Assembly: GCF_029946515.1 (NCBI RefSeq)
Contig: NZ_JARZHH010000028.1
Coordinates: 62,001 to 126,000 of the forward strand
Direction: 5' to 3'
Source: Polyangium sp. 6x1
GTDB lineage: Bacteria; Myxococcota_A; Polyangia; Polyangiales; Polyangiaceae
Length of the DNA: 64,000 nt
Below, in pieces: positions 19,369 to 28,167 of the stretch (position 1 is the first letter of the stretch; every line of letters begins with the position of its first letter). The notes under the pieces are model-generated. The model was not told the DNA's origin, made no database searches, and worked only from the letters and a program-made list of their open reading frames with translations. The position numbers and the translations under genes were made by a program.

Positions 19369-20157
19369 CTAAGGACAGCGGATCCGCGTGGGCAATGGCT
19401 CGCACCGCGCCACGCCCTTGTGGAGCACGCAACAGGACTCGTGCGCCCCGTGGCACGGACAATCCTTCGGCTTCGTACCGTCGCCGCAGAGGACGCCGCG
19501 TGTCTTCTCGAACTCGGCCTGCTCGGCGCGCAGGAGCGGCAGCTCCTTCGACGAGAGCTGCGCGAGGGCCCGCGCCACCTCGGGTTTTCGTTTCTCCGCG
19601 GAAGGCAACGTCTCGAGCAGCGCCCGCGCCTTGCAAACCGCCGCGCGCGCGTCCATCCGCGCGTCCGCGAGCGCCGCGCTCCCCAATCTCGTCCGCTCGC
19701 TCGTGGAGAGCTGCGCGGCGTTCGCCGCCTCGATCGCCTGCCCGACCGCGCCCGGCTCCACGGACGGCTCGGGGCGGGTCGGCTCCGCGGACGTCTCCGC
19801 GCGGCTCTCGCGCCATCGATCCTCGATCTCGCGCACGAGCCCGTCCTTGTTCTCGGCGACGTGTCCATACGCCACCACGGCCACGACGACCGAAGCGAGC
19901 GCCACGGCCACGCGCACGAGCTCCATCCGCGTATACGCGAGCCACCGCCCACGCCGCGGCGCCCGGCCCTCGCGCGTGCTCCGCGCCACGAGCTCGTCCG
20001 CGAACACCGGGTGATCATCGAGCGTGATCCACGCGTCCTGCCCCTCGGGCCGCACGCGCGTCGACGAGGGCAAACCCCGCTTGATGGCCCAGAGCACAGC
20101 CTCCTCGCTCATCGGGCCGATTTTCTTCTCCCCGTCGTGGAGCTCCCACCCGGACAT
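19369..20157 (-). CDS. GYF_2-domain membrane protein with Cys-rich C-terminus
   Basis: The 262-residue protein begins with a GYF_2-type domain: W at residue 4, KKIGPMSEEAVLWAIKRG, then GQDAWITLDDHP. A basic stretch and one transmembrane helix (VAVALASVVVAVVAYGHV, residues about 82-102) follow, then a charged helical region with four Cys close to the C-terminus (CPCHGAHESCC) and further Cys on both sides. This suggests a cytoplasmic binding domain linked to a disulfide- or metal-bound extracytoplasmic module. The ABC exporter gene ends upstream by 42 bases on the same strand. Partner unknown. Confidence 0.78.
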   Translation of the reverse strand: MSGWELHDGEKKIGPMSEEAVLWAIKRGLPSSTRVRPEGQDAWITLDDHPVFADELVARSTREGRAPRRGRWLAYTRMELVRVAVALASVVVAVVAYGHVAENKDGLVREIEDRWRESRAETSAEPTRPEPSVEPGAVGQAIEAANAAQLSTSERTRLGSAALADARMDARAAVCKARALLETLPSAEKRKPEVARALAQLSSKELPLLRAEQAEFEKTRGVLCGDGTKPKDCPCHGAHESCCVLHKGVARCEPLPTRIRCP

Positions 20158-20199
20158 GATGATTCAGGGTGAGGCTACCACGAGTCTAGCGGCCGGGGC

Positions 20200-22083
20200 T
20201 CAAAGAAGCTGCGCCCCCTCGGATGTCGGGACGATCGCCAATGCACTGCCCGCGTGTCCCCTCATCCCCTCCCGCCCCCCTTCCAGCTGCCGCTCTACGA
20301 GCTTCCGATAAAGCCCGCCTTGCTGCATCAAGGTCGCGTGATCACCGCTCTGGACGATCTTCCCGTCCTCGATCACCACGACCCGGTTCGCCCCCATCAC
20401 CGTCGACAATCGGTGCGCGATGATCAGCGTCGTTCGCCCCTTCATCAATCGGTCGAGCGCTTCTTTCACGAGGTGCTCGCTCTCCGCGTCGAGCGCGCTC
20501 GTCGCCTCGTCGAGCACCAGGATCCGCGGATCCTTCAGCACCGCGCGCGCGATCGCCACCCGCTGCTTCTGCCCGCCGGACAGCTTCACGCCCCGCTCCC
20601 CCACGAGCGTCGCATACCCCTCCGGGAACTTCGACACGAACTCGTGCGCGTTCGCCGCCCGCGCCGCGGCCTCCACCTCGGCCTCCGTCGCGGTTGTCCT
20701 GCCATACCGAATGTTGTCCGCCACGCTGCACGAAAACAGCATCGGCTCTTGCGACACCACCCCCACGTTGCGCCGCAACCATTCCGGCGACAGCTCCCGC
20801 AAATCCTTCCCGTCGAGCGCGATCCGCCCGTCGGTCGGATCGTACAGACGCAGAAGCAGCGCCGCGATCGTCGATTTCCCCGACCCCGACGGCCCCACGA
20901 GCGCCACCACCTCGCCCGGCGCGATCGCGAGGTCGAGATCCCGCAGCACGGGCATGTCTTTTCGCGAGGGATACGCGAAGCTCACGCGCGAGAGCTCGAT
21001 ACGACCCTCCACCGCGGAAGGCCGCGTGCCCTCCGTGAGCGGGATCGTCGGGGGCCGATCGATCAATTCGAAGACCCGCTCGGCCGCGCCCGACGCGCGC
21101 ATCAAATCGGCCCAGAGCTCGCTGATTCCGCCGAGCGAAAACGCCACCATCAGCGTGTAAATCAAGAACGACGTCAATCCGCCGGGCGTCATCGCGCCCT
21201 GCGACACGAGCCGCCCGCCGTACCAGAGCACCAGCGCGAGCGCCGCGAACGCCGCGAACCCCGAGATGCTCATGAACACGGAGCTCGTCACGATGCGCCG
21301 CCATACCACCGCGAATGCGTCCCATACCGCATTCGCGTATCGCCCCGCCTCCGTCTTCTCCGCGGCGAACGCCCGCACCGTCCGGATGCCCGCGATCGTC
21401 TCCTCGGCGACCTCGTTCGCCCGGGCGAGCGCGTCCTGGGCCTCGCGCGACAGCTTGCGCACGCGGCGCCCATACGCGACGGCGCCGAGCGCCACCGGCG
21501 GTACCACCCCGAGCATCACGGCCGTGAGAATGGGTGACGTGTACACGAGGAACCCGACGCCGCCGAGCACCTGCGCCGCGAAGCGCAGGCCCATCGAGAT
21601 GTTCACGCTCACCGCGTTCTGCACGAGCGTCGTGTCCGCGGCGAGCCGGCTCGTGAGCTCGCCCGTCTTCCGCTCGTCGAAAAACGCGATCTCCTGCGCG
21701 AGCAGATGCTCGAAGAGGTCCCGCCGCAGGCGCGTCACCACCCGCTCGCCCGCGCTCGTAAAGAGCACGAAACGAAGCGCCGTCGCGACCGCTTGCACGG
21801 CTGCCACCACGATGAGCGCGAGCGCCGCGCGGTCGATCGTCCAGAACCCGTCCGCCTTGCTCACGGCGCGATCCAGGATCACCCGGAATGCCTGCGGGAC
21901 GAGCAGCCCCATCAGCGTCCCGATCACGAGAAACAACGTCCCGGCCGCGAGCCGGCTGGTCTCCGGACGAGCGAGCCCGAGCAAGCGGCCGAGGGACGCG
22001 TTCTTCGGGGGTTTGGGGGCGTCGCTCGGCTCGTCCGAGCGTAGCTCCCGAGCGCCGACCGCGGGTTTGTCCGGATCTCCCAT
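20200..22083 (-). CDS. ABC exporter, fused permease/ATPase
   Basis: A 627-residue half-transporter of the MsbA/BmrA class. The first roughly 345 residues form six transmembrane helices with the EAA-like IRTVRAFAAEKTE coupling helix. The C-terminal ATPase has Walker A GPSGSGKST near residue 396, signature LSGGQKQR near 501, Walker B ILVLDEATSALD near 518, and a switch-region His in IIAHRLS. It would act as a homodimer in the inner membrane exporting a lipid or hydrophobic compound; the substrate cannot be inferred. It ends 54 bases after the ku gene's stop on the same strand. Confidence 0.94.
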   Translation of the reverse strand: MGDPDKPAVGARELRSDEPSDAPKPPKNASLGRLLGLARPETSRLAAGTLFLVIGTLMGLLVPQAFRVILDRAVSKADGFWTIDRAALALIVVAAVQAVATALRFVLFTSAGERVVTRLRRDLFEHLLAQEIAFFDERKTGELTSRLAADTTLVQNAVSVNISMGLRFAAQVLGGVGFLVYTSPILTAVMLGVVPPVALGAVAYGRRVRKLSREAQDALARANEVAEETIAGIRTVRAFAAEKTEAGRYANAVWDAFAVVWRRIVTSSVFMSISGFAAFAALALVLWYGGRLVSQGAMTPGGLTSFLIYTLMVAFSLGGISELWADLMRASGAAERVFELIDRPPTIPLTEGTRPSAVEGRIELSRVSFAYPSRKDMPVLRDLDLAIAPGEVVALVGPSGSGKSTIAALLLRLYDPTDGRIALDGKDLRELSPEWLRRNVGVVSQEPMLFSCSVADNIRYGRTTATEAEVEAAARAANAHEFVSKFPEGYATLVGERGVKLSGGQKQRVAIARAVLKDPRILVLDEATSALDAESEHLVKEALDRLMKGRTTLIIAHRLSTVMGANRVVVIEDGKIVQSGDHATLMQQGGLYRKLVERQLEGGREGMRGHAGSALAIVPTSEGAQLL

Positions 22084-22137
22084 GATCCGGCTTATGTACC
22101 ACGGAGCGCGCCCGCGGACGACGCTGCTCGGTCTTCG

Positions 22138-23034
22138 TTATCCTGCTTTCCTCACGCGCTCCCGCCGGGGCGCGGCCTTCTTCACCGACGGACGCGGTCG
22201 CTCCTCCGCGGGCGCCTCCTCGGCCGCGGGCGCCTCCTCTTCCTTCGGCGTGGCCGCGGCGGGCGCCTTTTGCTTCAAGCTCTGCTTCAGCGCCTCGAAC
22301 AGATCGATGATCTGCGCCTGGGGCTCGGCCGGCGGCAGCGCGATTTCCTGCCCCGCCGCCTTCTTCTCGATGAGCCCCGTCAGCCGCTCTTGATATTGGT
22401 CGTGGTAGTTCTCCGGGTGGAACGCGTCGGTCGACAGCTCGCCGATGAGCCGGTCGGCGAGGTCCTCTTCTTGCGGCCGGAAGTCCACCTTGGCCGGCGG
22501 CGCGACCTCCTCGAACGGCCGCACCTCGTCCGCGTAATACACCTGGTGCATGATGAGCCCGCCCTTGTACGGCCGCAGAAGGACGAGCTGATCCTTGCCG
22601 CGCACGCCATAACGGCCGACCGCGAACGTCTTCGTCCGCTCCATCGCCTCCGCGAGCAGCTTGTACGCCCGCGCGCCGCCCTTGTCCGGGCCCAGGTAAT
22701 TCGTCTTGTCGACGTAAAGCAGGTCGACGGTCTCTGCCGGTACGAACTCGACGATGTCGATCCGGTCCGTCCGCTCCGCGCGCACCGCGTCGAGGTCCTG
22801 GTCCGTCACCTCGACGTATTGCTCCCGCGCGTACTCGAACCCCCGCATCGTGTCCGATCGCTCGACCACCTCGCGGTCGTACGGACAGAACAATTGCTGT
22901 TTGACGCGGGTCCCACATTTCTTGTGAAGCATGTGGAAACCGACGCCGTGGGAAGACGTGGCCGTGTACATCTTGACCGGAATGGAAACCAAGCCAAACG
23001 AGATGGTCCCGGTGCCCGTGGATCGCGCAGCCAT
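22138..23034 (-). CDS. ku: Ku protein of non-homologous end joining
   Basis: A 298-residue homodimeric DNA-end-binding protein that recruits LigD. The N-terminus reads GTISFGLVSIPVKMYTA, followed by the Ku core (YVEVTDQDLDAV, VDLLYVDKTNYLGPD, EAMERTKTFAVG). After about residue 250 there is a Lys/Ala/Glu-rich tail (KQKAPAAATPKEEE, ending RRERVRKAG), typical of bacterial Ku and likely involved in DNA or LigD binding. ATG at 23032-23034 has AAGGA nine bases upstream; an earlier ATG at 23040 is too close to that site. It is divergent from ligD with 30 bases between starts, so the two promoters must overlap. Confidence 0.95.
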   Translation of the reverse strand: MAARSTGTGTISFGLVSIPVKMYTATSSHGVGFHMLHKKCGTRVKQQLFCPYDREVVERSDTMRGFEYAREQYVEVTDQDLDAVRAERTDRIDIVEFVPAETVDLLYVDKTNYLGPDKGGARAYKLLAEAMERTKTFAVGRYGVRGKDQLVLLRPYKGGLIMHQVYYADEVRPFEEVAPPAKVDFRPQEEDLADRLIGELSTDAFHPENYHDQYQERLTGLIEKKAAGQEIALPPAEPQAQIIDLFEALKQSLKQKAPAAATPKEEEAPAAEEAPAEERPRPSVKKAAPRRERVRKAG

Positions 23035-23064
23035 GCGCATCGATCCTTGCAAAGGTCGTGGACG

Positions 23065-25644
23065 ATGCCCAAGGACCCTGTGGACGGACCTCCGAAGCTC
23101 GACGCATACCGGAAAAAGCGTGATCCCGGTCAAACCCCCGAGCCCTTCGGAGGCCCCGCCGGCTCGCCCGGCGCGACGAGGGAGGGCGCGTATGTCGTGC
23201 ACCTGCACGACGCTCGGCGCCGCCATTACGATCTGCGCCTCGAGGTAGGCGGCGCGCTCGAGAGCTTTTCCGTGCCCAAGGGGCCCACGTTGCATCCGGG
23301 CGAGCGCCGCCTCGCCGTCCGCACCGAGCCGCACCCCCTCGAATATCTCCATTTCGAGGACGTCATCCCCGAGGGCAATTACGGTGCCGGACCCATGATC
23401 GCGTGGGACACCGGCCGCGTTCGGTACCTGGACGAACCCGCCGAGGAACAGTTACGCAAGGGCAAACTCGAGTTCGAGCTCTCGGGCCACAAGCTCCACG
23501 GCCGCTTCCTCCTGGTCCGGCTGAAGGATTCCGACAAGGACTGGCTCCTCTTCAAGAAGCACGACGCCTTCGCGGCGCCGGGCAGCGACATCGTCCAGGA
23601 AAAACCCCGCTCCGTCCTCTCCGGCCTCGACGTCGACGAGCTCGGCCACGCCTCGGACATCGCCGAGGCGCTCGAAGCGCGCGCCGCGGCGTTCGGCGCG
23701 CCCGTCGGTTCCATCGAGCCAAACATGGTCCCCATGCGCGCCTGCCCGTCGCCGAAGGGCCCGGTCGGCTCGAACTACGTCTTCGAGCTCAAGCTGGACG
23801 GCGTCCGCTGCATTGCCCGGAAAAACGGCTCGGACGTCCTGCTCCAGTCGCGGAGCCTGCGCGACGTCTCGCGGGTTTATCCCGAGGTCGCGCGCGCCGT
23901 CGACAAACTCCCCGCCGCCCGCCTCGTCCTCGACGGCGAGATCATCGCCCTCGACCAGGCCGGGCAGCCGAGCTTCCAGCGCCTCGCCCAGCGCATCCAC
24001 CTCGCGAACAGCGCCGACATCCGCCGCGCCGAAACCCAGATCCCCGTCCTCTTCGTGGTCTTCGACCTGCTCGCGATCGGCGACCGCGACCTGCGCCGCC
24101 TCCCGCTCCACGCGCGCAAGGAGATCCTGCAAAGCCTCGTCCGCGCGCCCGGTGAAATCCGCACCCTCGACATGATCGAGGGCGACCCCACGATGCTCTT
24201 CGATTTCTGTCGCGAGCGCCGGATGGAGGGCCTCGTCGCCAAGCGCCGCGACGCCCCTTATCGCCCCGGCCCCGCGCGTTCGTACGACTGGATCAAGCTC
24301 AAGTGCCAGCGCGACGACGATTTCGTGGTCGTCGGATATACCCTCGGCGAAGGCGGCCGCGCCCGGCTCGGCGCGCTCGACGTCGCGGCCTACGAGGCCG
24401 GCGAGCTGCGCTACCGCGGCAAGGTCGGCAGTGGCCTCGACGCGGACGCGATCGGAGCCCTGCTCGCGCACCTCACCCCGTTGCGTACGGACAAACCCAC
24501 CGCGCGAGGCGCTTACAACGCCGCGCCGCGCGGCCGCGTCCACGTCCGCCCCGAGCTCGTCGTGTCCGTGCGTTTTTCCGGGTATACCGACGAGGGCAAT
24601 CTACGTTTCCCGGTGTTCCGCGGCATCCGGGACGACGTCGCGCCCGAGGAGTGCGTGGCCTCGCCGCACGCCGATCGGGAGGAGGCCGAGATCGAGCGCC
24701 TCGCGGCCGAATCCGCCCGCACGGGCGGCGCCGCGGGCGGGCCCGCCCAGGTCCCCGTCAACAACCCCGACAAGCTCCTCTTCCCCGCGGACGGCATCAC
24801 CAAGCAGGACGTCGCGGACTATTACGCCGCCGTCGCGCCCGTCCTCCTGCCGCACGTGCGCGACCGGCCGGTGATGCTCGTGCGTTATCCCGACGGCATC
24901 GACGGCAAGTTTTTCTATCAATGGAACGTCCCCGCGGGCCTGCCCGCCTGGGTGCCCACGCTCCGCGTCCGCCTGCCGGGGCGCGAGGACTTGCTCGAGG
25001 TCTTTCACATCCGCGACGAGGCCACGCTCCTCCACGTCGCGAACCTCGGCACGATCCCCATTCACGTGATCGCCTCCCGCGCCCCGCACCTCGAAGAGGC
25101 AGATTTTTTCAACATCGACCTCGACGTCAGCGGCGGGACCTTCGCGAACGTCATCACCCTCGCGCGCTCGCTCAAGGACCTGCTCGATCAGATCGGCCTC
25201 ACGGGTTTTCCCAAGACCTCCGGCCAATCGGGCCTGCACGTCTTCGTCCCCCTCGGCCCCGCGGTCTCCTACGAGACGGCGCGCGCCCTCGCCGACCTGC
25301 TCGGCCACTTGCTCGTCCGAAGGCACCCCGACATCGCCACCATGGAGCGCTCGAAGCAGCGCCGCGGCCCGCGCGTTTATGTCGATACCGGACAAACCGG
25401 CGCGTCCCGCACCATCGTCGCTCCCTATGCCGTGCGCGCGGTCCCCGGCGCGCGCGTCTCCACGCCGCTCACCTGGGACGAGGTCGACGACGCGCTCGAT
25501 CCGCGCGCCTTCGACATTCGCACGGTCCCCCGCCGCGTCGCGCGCATCTTCGACCCCATGGCGGCGTTGCTCACGGAAACCCCCTCCGTGCTCGCGGCCA
25601 TCGAGCGGCTCGAAAAGCTCGCCCTCGGCCGCCACGTCGCCTGA
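23065..25644 (+). CDS. ligD: ATP-dependent DNA ligase LigD (phosphoesterase-ligase-polymerase)
   Basis: The 859-residue protein has all three LigD modules. Residues about 40-165 are the 3'-phosphoesterase (VHLHDARRRHYDLRLEVGGA). Residues about 215-530 are the ligase, with the adenylated lysine at about 243 in ELKLDGVR. Residues about 560-855 are the archaeo-eukaryotic primase-type polymerase, with DLD in FFNIDLDVSGG and SGLHVFVPL. This order matches Pseudomonas LigD and differs from the mycobacterial arrangement. ATG at 23065 has AAAGG upstream. It is divergent from ku, the standard two-gene bacterial end-joining cassette. The stop is six bases from the convergent LysR gene. Confidence 0.96.
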   Translation: MPKDPVDGPPKLDAYRKKRDPGQTPEPFGGPAGSPGATREGAYVVHLHDARRRHYDLRLEVGGALESFSVPKGPTLHPGERRLAVRTEPHPLEYLHFEDVIPEGNYGAGPMIAWDTGRVRYLDEPAEEQLRKGKLEFELSGHKLHGRFLLVRLKDSDKDWLLFKKHDAFAAPGSDIVQEKPRSVLSGLDVDELGHASDIAEALEARAAAFGAPVGSIEPNMVPMRACPSPKGPVGSNYVFELKLDGVRCIARKNGSDVLLQSRSLRDVSRVYPEVARAVDKLPAARLVLDGEIIALDQAGQPSFQRLAQRIHLANSADIRRAETQIPVLFVVFDLLAIGDRDLRRLPLHARKEILQSLVRAPGEIRTLDMIEGDPTMLFDFCRERRMEGLVAKRRDAPYRPGPARSYDWIKLKCQRDDDFVVVGYTLGEGGRARLGALDVAAYEAGELRYRGKVGSGLDADAIGALLAHLTPLRTDKPTARGAYNAAPRGRVHVRPELVVSVRFSGYTDEGNLRFPVFRGIRDDVAPEECVASPHADREEAEIERLAAESARTGGAAGGPAQVPVNNPDKLLFPADGITKQDVADYYAAVAPVLLPHVRDRPVMLVRYPDGIDGKFFYQWNVPAGLPAWVPTLRVRLPGREDLLEVFHIRDEATLLHVANLGTIPIHVIASRAPHLEEADFFNIDLDVSGGTFANVITLARSLKDLLDQIGLTGFPKTSGQSGLHVFVPLGPAVSYETARALADLLGHLLVRRHPDIATMERSKQRRGPRVYVDTGQTGASRTIVAPYAVRAVPGARVSTPLTWDEVDDALDPRAFDIRTVPRRVARIFDPMAALLTETPSVLAAIERLEKLALGRHVA

Positions 25645-25650
25645 TTGCAC

Positions 25651-26613
25651 TCAAGGACGCTTCCGGACGGGCGCCTCCGCCCGCACGAGCGCCCCATGGC
25701 TCAGGCGCCCCTCGCGCGCGGTCGCCACGATGAAATCGATGAACGCGCGCACGGGGCGCGAGGGCTCCACGCCCTTCGGATAGAGCAGCGAAAAGGGGCG
25801 GCTCTTGCCGCGAAAGGAGCCGAGCACCTCGACGAGCGTGCCGCGCGCCACGTCGTCCTCCACCAGAAAGTCGTACACCTGCACGAGCCCCACCCCGGCC
25901 CGCGCGAGCGTGACGATGCCGAGCACGTCGTCCGAGCATCGATAAGGTGCCTCCGGTTCGAACCTCTCCGGCGCGGGTGTGAATGTCCACGGAAGCACGC
26001 GGCCCGAGCGCGGCATGACGAATGCCACGCAGGTGTGCTCTGCGAGGTCGTCGGGCGTGCGCGGCGCGCCGTGGCGGGCGACATAAGAGGGGCTCGCATA
26101 GACGCCCAGCGCGAAATCGCCGAGCTTACGAGCGACCAGCGTCTTGTCGTCGATGGTGCCCATCCGGATGGCGAGGTCGTAGCCGTCGCGCACGAAGTCG
26201 ACGTTTTGGTTCGAGACGTTCACATCGACGGCGATGCCAGGATAACGCTCGCGAAATGTGCCGAGGGAGGGCAGCAGGCGGTGATGCCCGTACGTGGTGG
26301 GCACGCTGATGCGCACGCGCCCCTCCACGGCCTTTTTTCCGCTGGCAAGCTCGCGTTCGCCGGTGGAGAGGAGCGAGAGGGCCTGCACGCAGAGGTCATA
26401 ATAACGGCGCGCGGCGTCGGTCGGCGCGAGGCTGCGGGTGGTCCTGCGGAACAACGTGACGCCGAGGGCGCGCTCGAGCCGGGCGACGCTCCGGCTGGTG
26501 GCTTGCGGCGTGACGGAGAGGACCCGCGCGGCCTTGGTGAAGCTGCCGGTCTCGTACGTGCGGCAGAAGGCTTCGAGGTTGGGGAGGGTGCCCGCGAGGC
26601 TCGGCGCCGTCAT
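25651..26613 (-). CDS. LysR-type transcriptional regulator
   Basis: A 320-residue regulator. The N-terminal winged helix (residues 10-70: FCRTYETGSFTKAARVLSVT, SRSVARLERALGVTLFRRTT) and the C-terminal effector domain (GRVRISVPTTYGHHRLLPSL, DLAIRMG) are complete. The effector side belongs to the common LysR subgroup with DLAIRxG. It is divergent from the DJ-1-like lipoprotein gene with a 77-base gap, so it most likely regulates that gene and itself. I could not pick out a convincing T-N11-A operator by eye. Confidence 0.94.
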   Translation of the reverse strand: MTAPSLAGTLPNLEAFCRTYETGSFTKAARVLSVTPQATSRSVARLERALGVTLFRRTTRSLAPTDAARRYYDLCVQALSLLSTGERELASGKKAVEGRVRISVPTTYGHHRLLPSLGTFRERYPGIAVDVNVSNQNVDFVRDGYDLAIRMGTIDDKTLVARKLGDFALGVYASPSYVARHGAPRTPDDLAEHTCVAFVMPRSGRVLPWTFTPAPERFEPEAPYRCSDDVLGIVTLARAGVGLVQVYDFLVEDDVARGTLVEVLGSFRGKSRPFSLLYPKGVEPSRPVRAFIDFIVATAREGRLSHGALVRAEAPVRKRP

Positions 26614-26690
26614 CGTTCAACACGATAGTACAAATGCTTCGACGCGGGGTCGTCTACCGGACGCCGAGGGGGACGATTATCAAGAGGGGC

Positions 26691-27533
26691 ATGTCGAACC
26701 CCGAAACGGAGCGGCCGGTCGTCGGTCGCGCCTTGCCCGTGTGGCTGCTCGCCGCGGGCCTGCTCGCGGCGTGCGGCGGACCGGCGACGTCCCCCGCGAC
26801 CCCCACGGGCGTTGTTTCTGACAAACCTGAGCCCAAGGAGGGCAACGTGATGAAGCCTGTTTTGCTCGCGATGACCAGCCACGACAAGAAGGGCGATACC
26901 GGCGAGAGCACCGGCGCCTACCTGCCCGAGATCGCGCACCCGTACGCGGTGTTCACGCGGGCGGGCATCGCGGTCGAGTTCGCGTCGGTGCGCGGCGGAC
27001 GCGTCCCGCTCGACGGCGTCGACCGCGCCGACGCGGTGAACGCCGCCTTCCTCGACGATCCTGAGGTGACGCGACGCTTGCACGAGAGCACGCCCTCGAG
27101 CGCGGTGGATCCCTCGCGTTACGCGGCCATCTTTTTCGCCGGAGGGCACGGTGCCATGTGGGATCTTCCCGACGATCCCGCCTTTGCGAAGGCCACGGCG
27201 CGGATCTACGAGGCCGGCGGCGTGGTGGGAGCGGTCTGCCACGGCCCCGCGGCGCTCGTGAACGTGCGCCTCTCGAATGGCGCGTACCTCGTCGCCGGCA
27301 AGCAAGTGAATGGCTTCACGAACGAGGAGGAGCGCGCGGTGAAGCTCGAAAACGTGGTGCCCTTCCTGCTCGAGGATCGCCTCGTTGCGCGGGGCGGGCG
27401 CTTCGTCGGCGCGCCGAAATGGCAGAAGCAGGTGGTCGTGGATGGCCGCCTGGTCACGGGGCAGAACCCGGCGTCCGCGGCTGGCGTCGCCGAGGCGATG
27501 GTCGCGCTCCTGCGCGAAACAAAGGCGCCCTGA
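26691..27533 (+). CDS. DJ-1/PfpI (Hsp31-like) family lipoprotein
   Basis: A 280-residue protein with an N-terminal lipoprotein signal (LLAAGLLAAC) and a DJ-1/PfpI domain. The nucleophile elbow GAVCHGPAAL near residue 182 has catalytic Cys followed by His, and ARYAAIFFAGGHGAMWD-like and FTNEEE regions match the Hsp31/glyoxalase III branch. These enzymes handle methylglyoxal or damaged proteins and are normally cytoplasmic; an exported, lipid-anchored version is unusual. An in-frame ATG 57 bases upstream exists, but 26691 with AGAGGGG fits the signal. Divergent from LysR and probably under its control. Confidence 0.9.
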   Translation: MSNPETERPVVGRALPVWLLAAGLLAACGGPATSPATPTGVVSDKPEPKEGNVMKPVLLAMTSHDKKGDTGESTGAYLPEIAHPYAVFTRAGIAVEFASVRGGRVPLDGVDRADAVNAAFLDDPEVTRRLHESTPSSAVDPSRYAAIFFAGGHGAMWDLPDDPAFAKATARIYEAGGVVGAVCHGPAALVNVRLSNGAYLVAGKQVNGFTNEEERAVKLENVVPFLLEDRLVARGGRFVGAPKWQKQVVVDGRLVTGQNPASAAGVAEAMVALLRETKAP

Positions 27534-27539
27534 TCCCCC

Positions 27540-28154
27540 TCAAGGTCGCTTCCAGACGAATTCCTCGGTCGGCACGAGCGTCACGTTCGTCAGGCCGAAC
27601 TCGTCACGCAGGACGAGCACCCGCTCGGTCGCCACGAGGCAACCGCCGAATCCCCAGGGCACGAAGACGTCCTCGCCGCTCCACGTCGGCTCGTCGATCG
27701 TCATTCCCTCGACGAGCACGACCTCGGCGCCGCCCATGCATTGCAGGCAATCGGGATCGCCCTCGCGCGTCACTTGGCTCCGCTTCGGGTCGATCTGCGT
27801 CATTCCGTATCCGGCCATCGCAAGGTGATACCGGGAATGTGGTGCCGCCGTCTCCGGGTGCACCTTCCGGATCTCGACCTCCTTCAGCCCGTGGAGCCCC
27901 GAGAGCTTCTTTTCGCGCCACGCATCGAGGAACCGCTCGGAGATCAGCACATCGAGGCCCGGCCCGAACGCCACATCCCCGAGCGCTTCGCCGCGCGCAA
28001 AAACCTCTGCGCGGAGCGGCGGAATCCATTCCTTGTCCGTGAGCGCCCGACCGCAGGCCGGGCACGTGAGGCCCTCTTTGAACTGGGGTTCCAGCGGCGC
28101 GAAGGCCGTCTCGTGGCTCGACCCGGCTCCGCTCTGCAAGACGAAGAACTTCAT
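27540..28154 (-). CDS. Double-CXXCG motif protein (SitI6/immunity-like family)
   Basis: A 204-residue soluble protein starting MKFFVLQ, with CPACG at residues 31-35 and CLQCMG at 136-141. Spaced Cys pairs in a protein of this length with this N-terminus fit the Myxococcus double-CXXCG paralogue family, some of which are named SitI6 immunity proteins of Sit toxin exchange. The family assignment is from pattern memory and moderate in confidence. No obvious cognate SitA-like toxin lipoprotein is adjacent; the neighbours are the DJ-1-like gene (convergent, six bases) and a SpoIIAA-like gene upstream. The paired motifs probably bind zinc. Confidence 0.6.
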   Translation of the reverse strand: MKFFVLQSGAGSSHETAFAPLEPQFKEGLTCPACGRALTDKEWIPPLRAEVFARGEALGDVAFGPGLDVLISERFLDAWREKKLSGLHGLKEVEIRKVHPETAAPHSRYHLAMAGYGMTQIDPKRSQVTREGDPDCLQCMGGAEVVLVEGMTIDEPTWSGEDVFVPWGFGGCLVATERVLVLRDEFGLTNVTLVPTEEFVWKRP

Positions 28155-28167
28155 GGCTCCCTGCCTC

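Noticed and set aside
20342-23107. Very long open frame of over 900 codons on the minus strand across the ABC exporter and ku
   Set aside because: It is an alternate frame of two well-supported genes; the translated text is low-complexity Arg/Gly/Ala and matches no family.
26614-26690. LysR operator (T-N11-A) between lysR and the DJ-1-like gene
   Set aside because: Such a site is expected here, but no candidate had convincing flanking symmetry.
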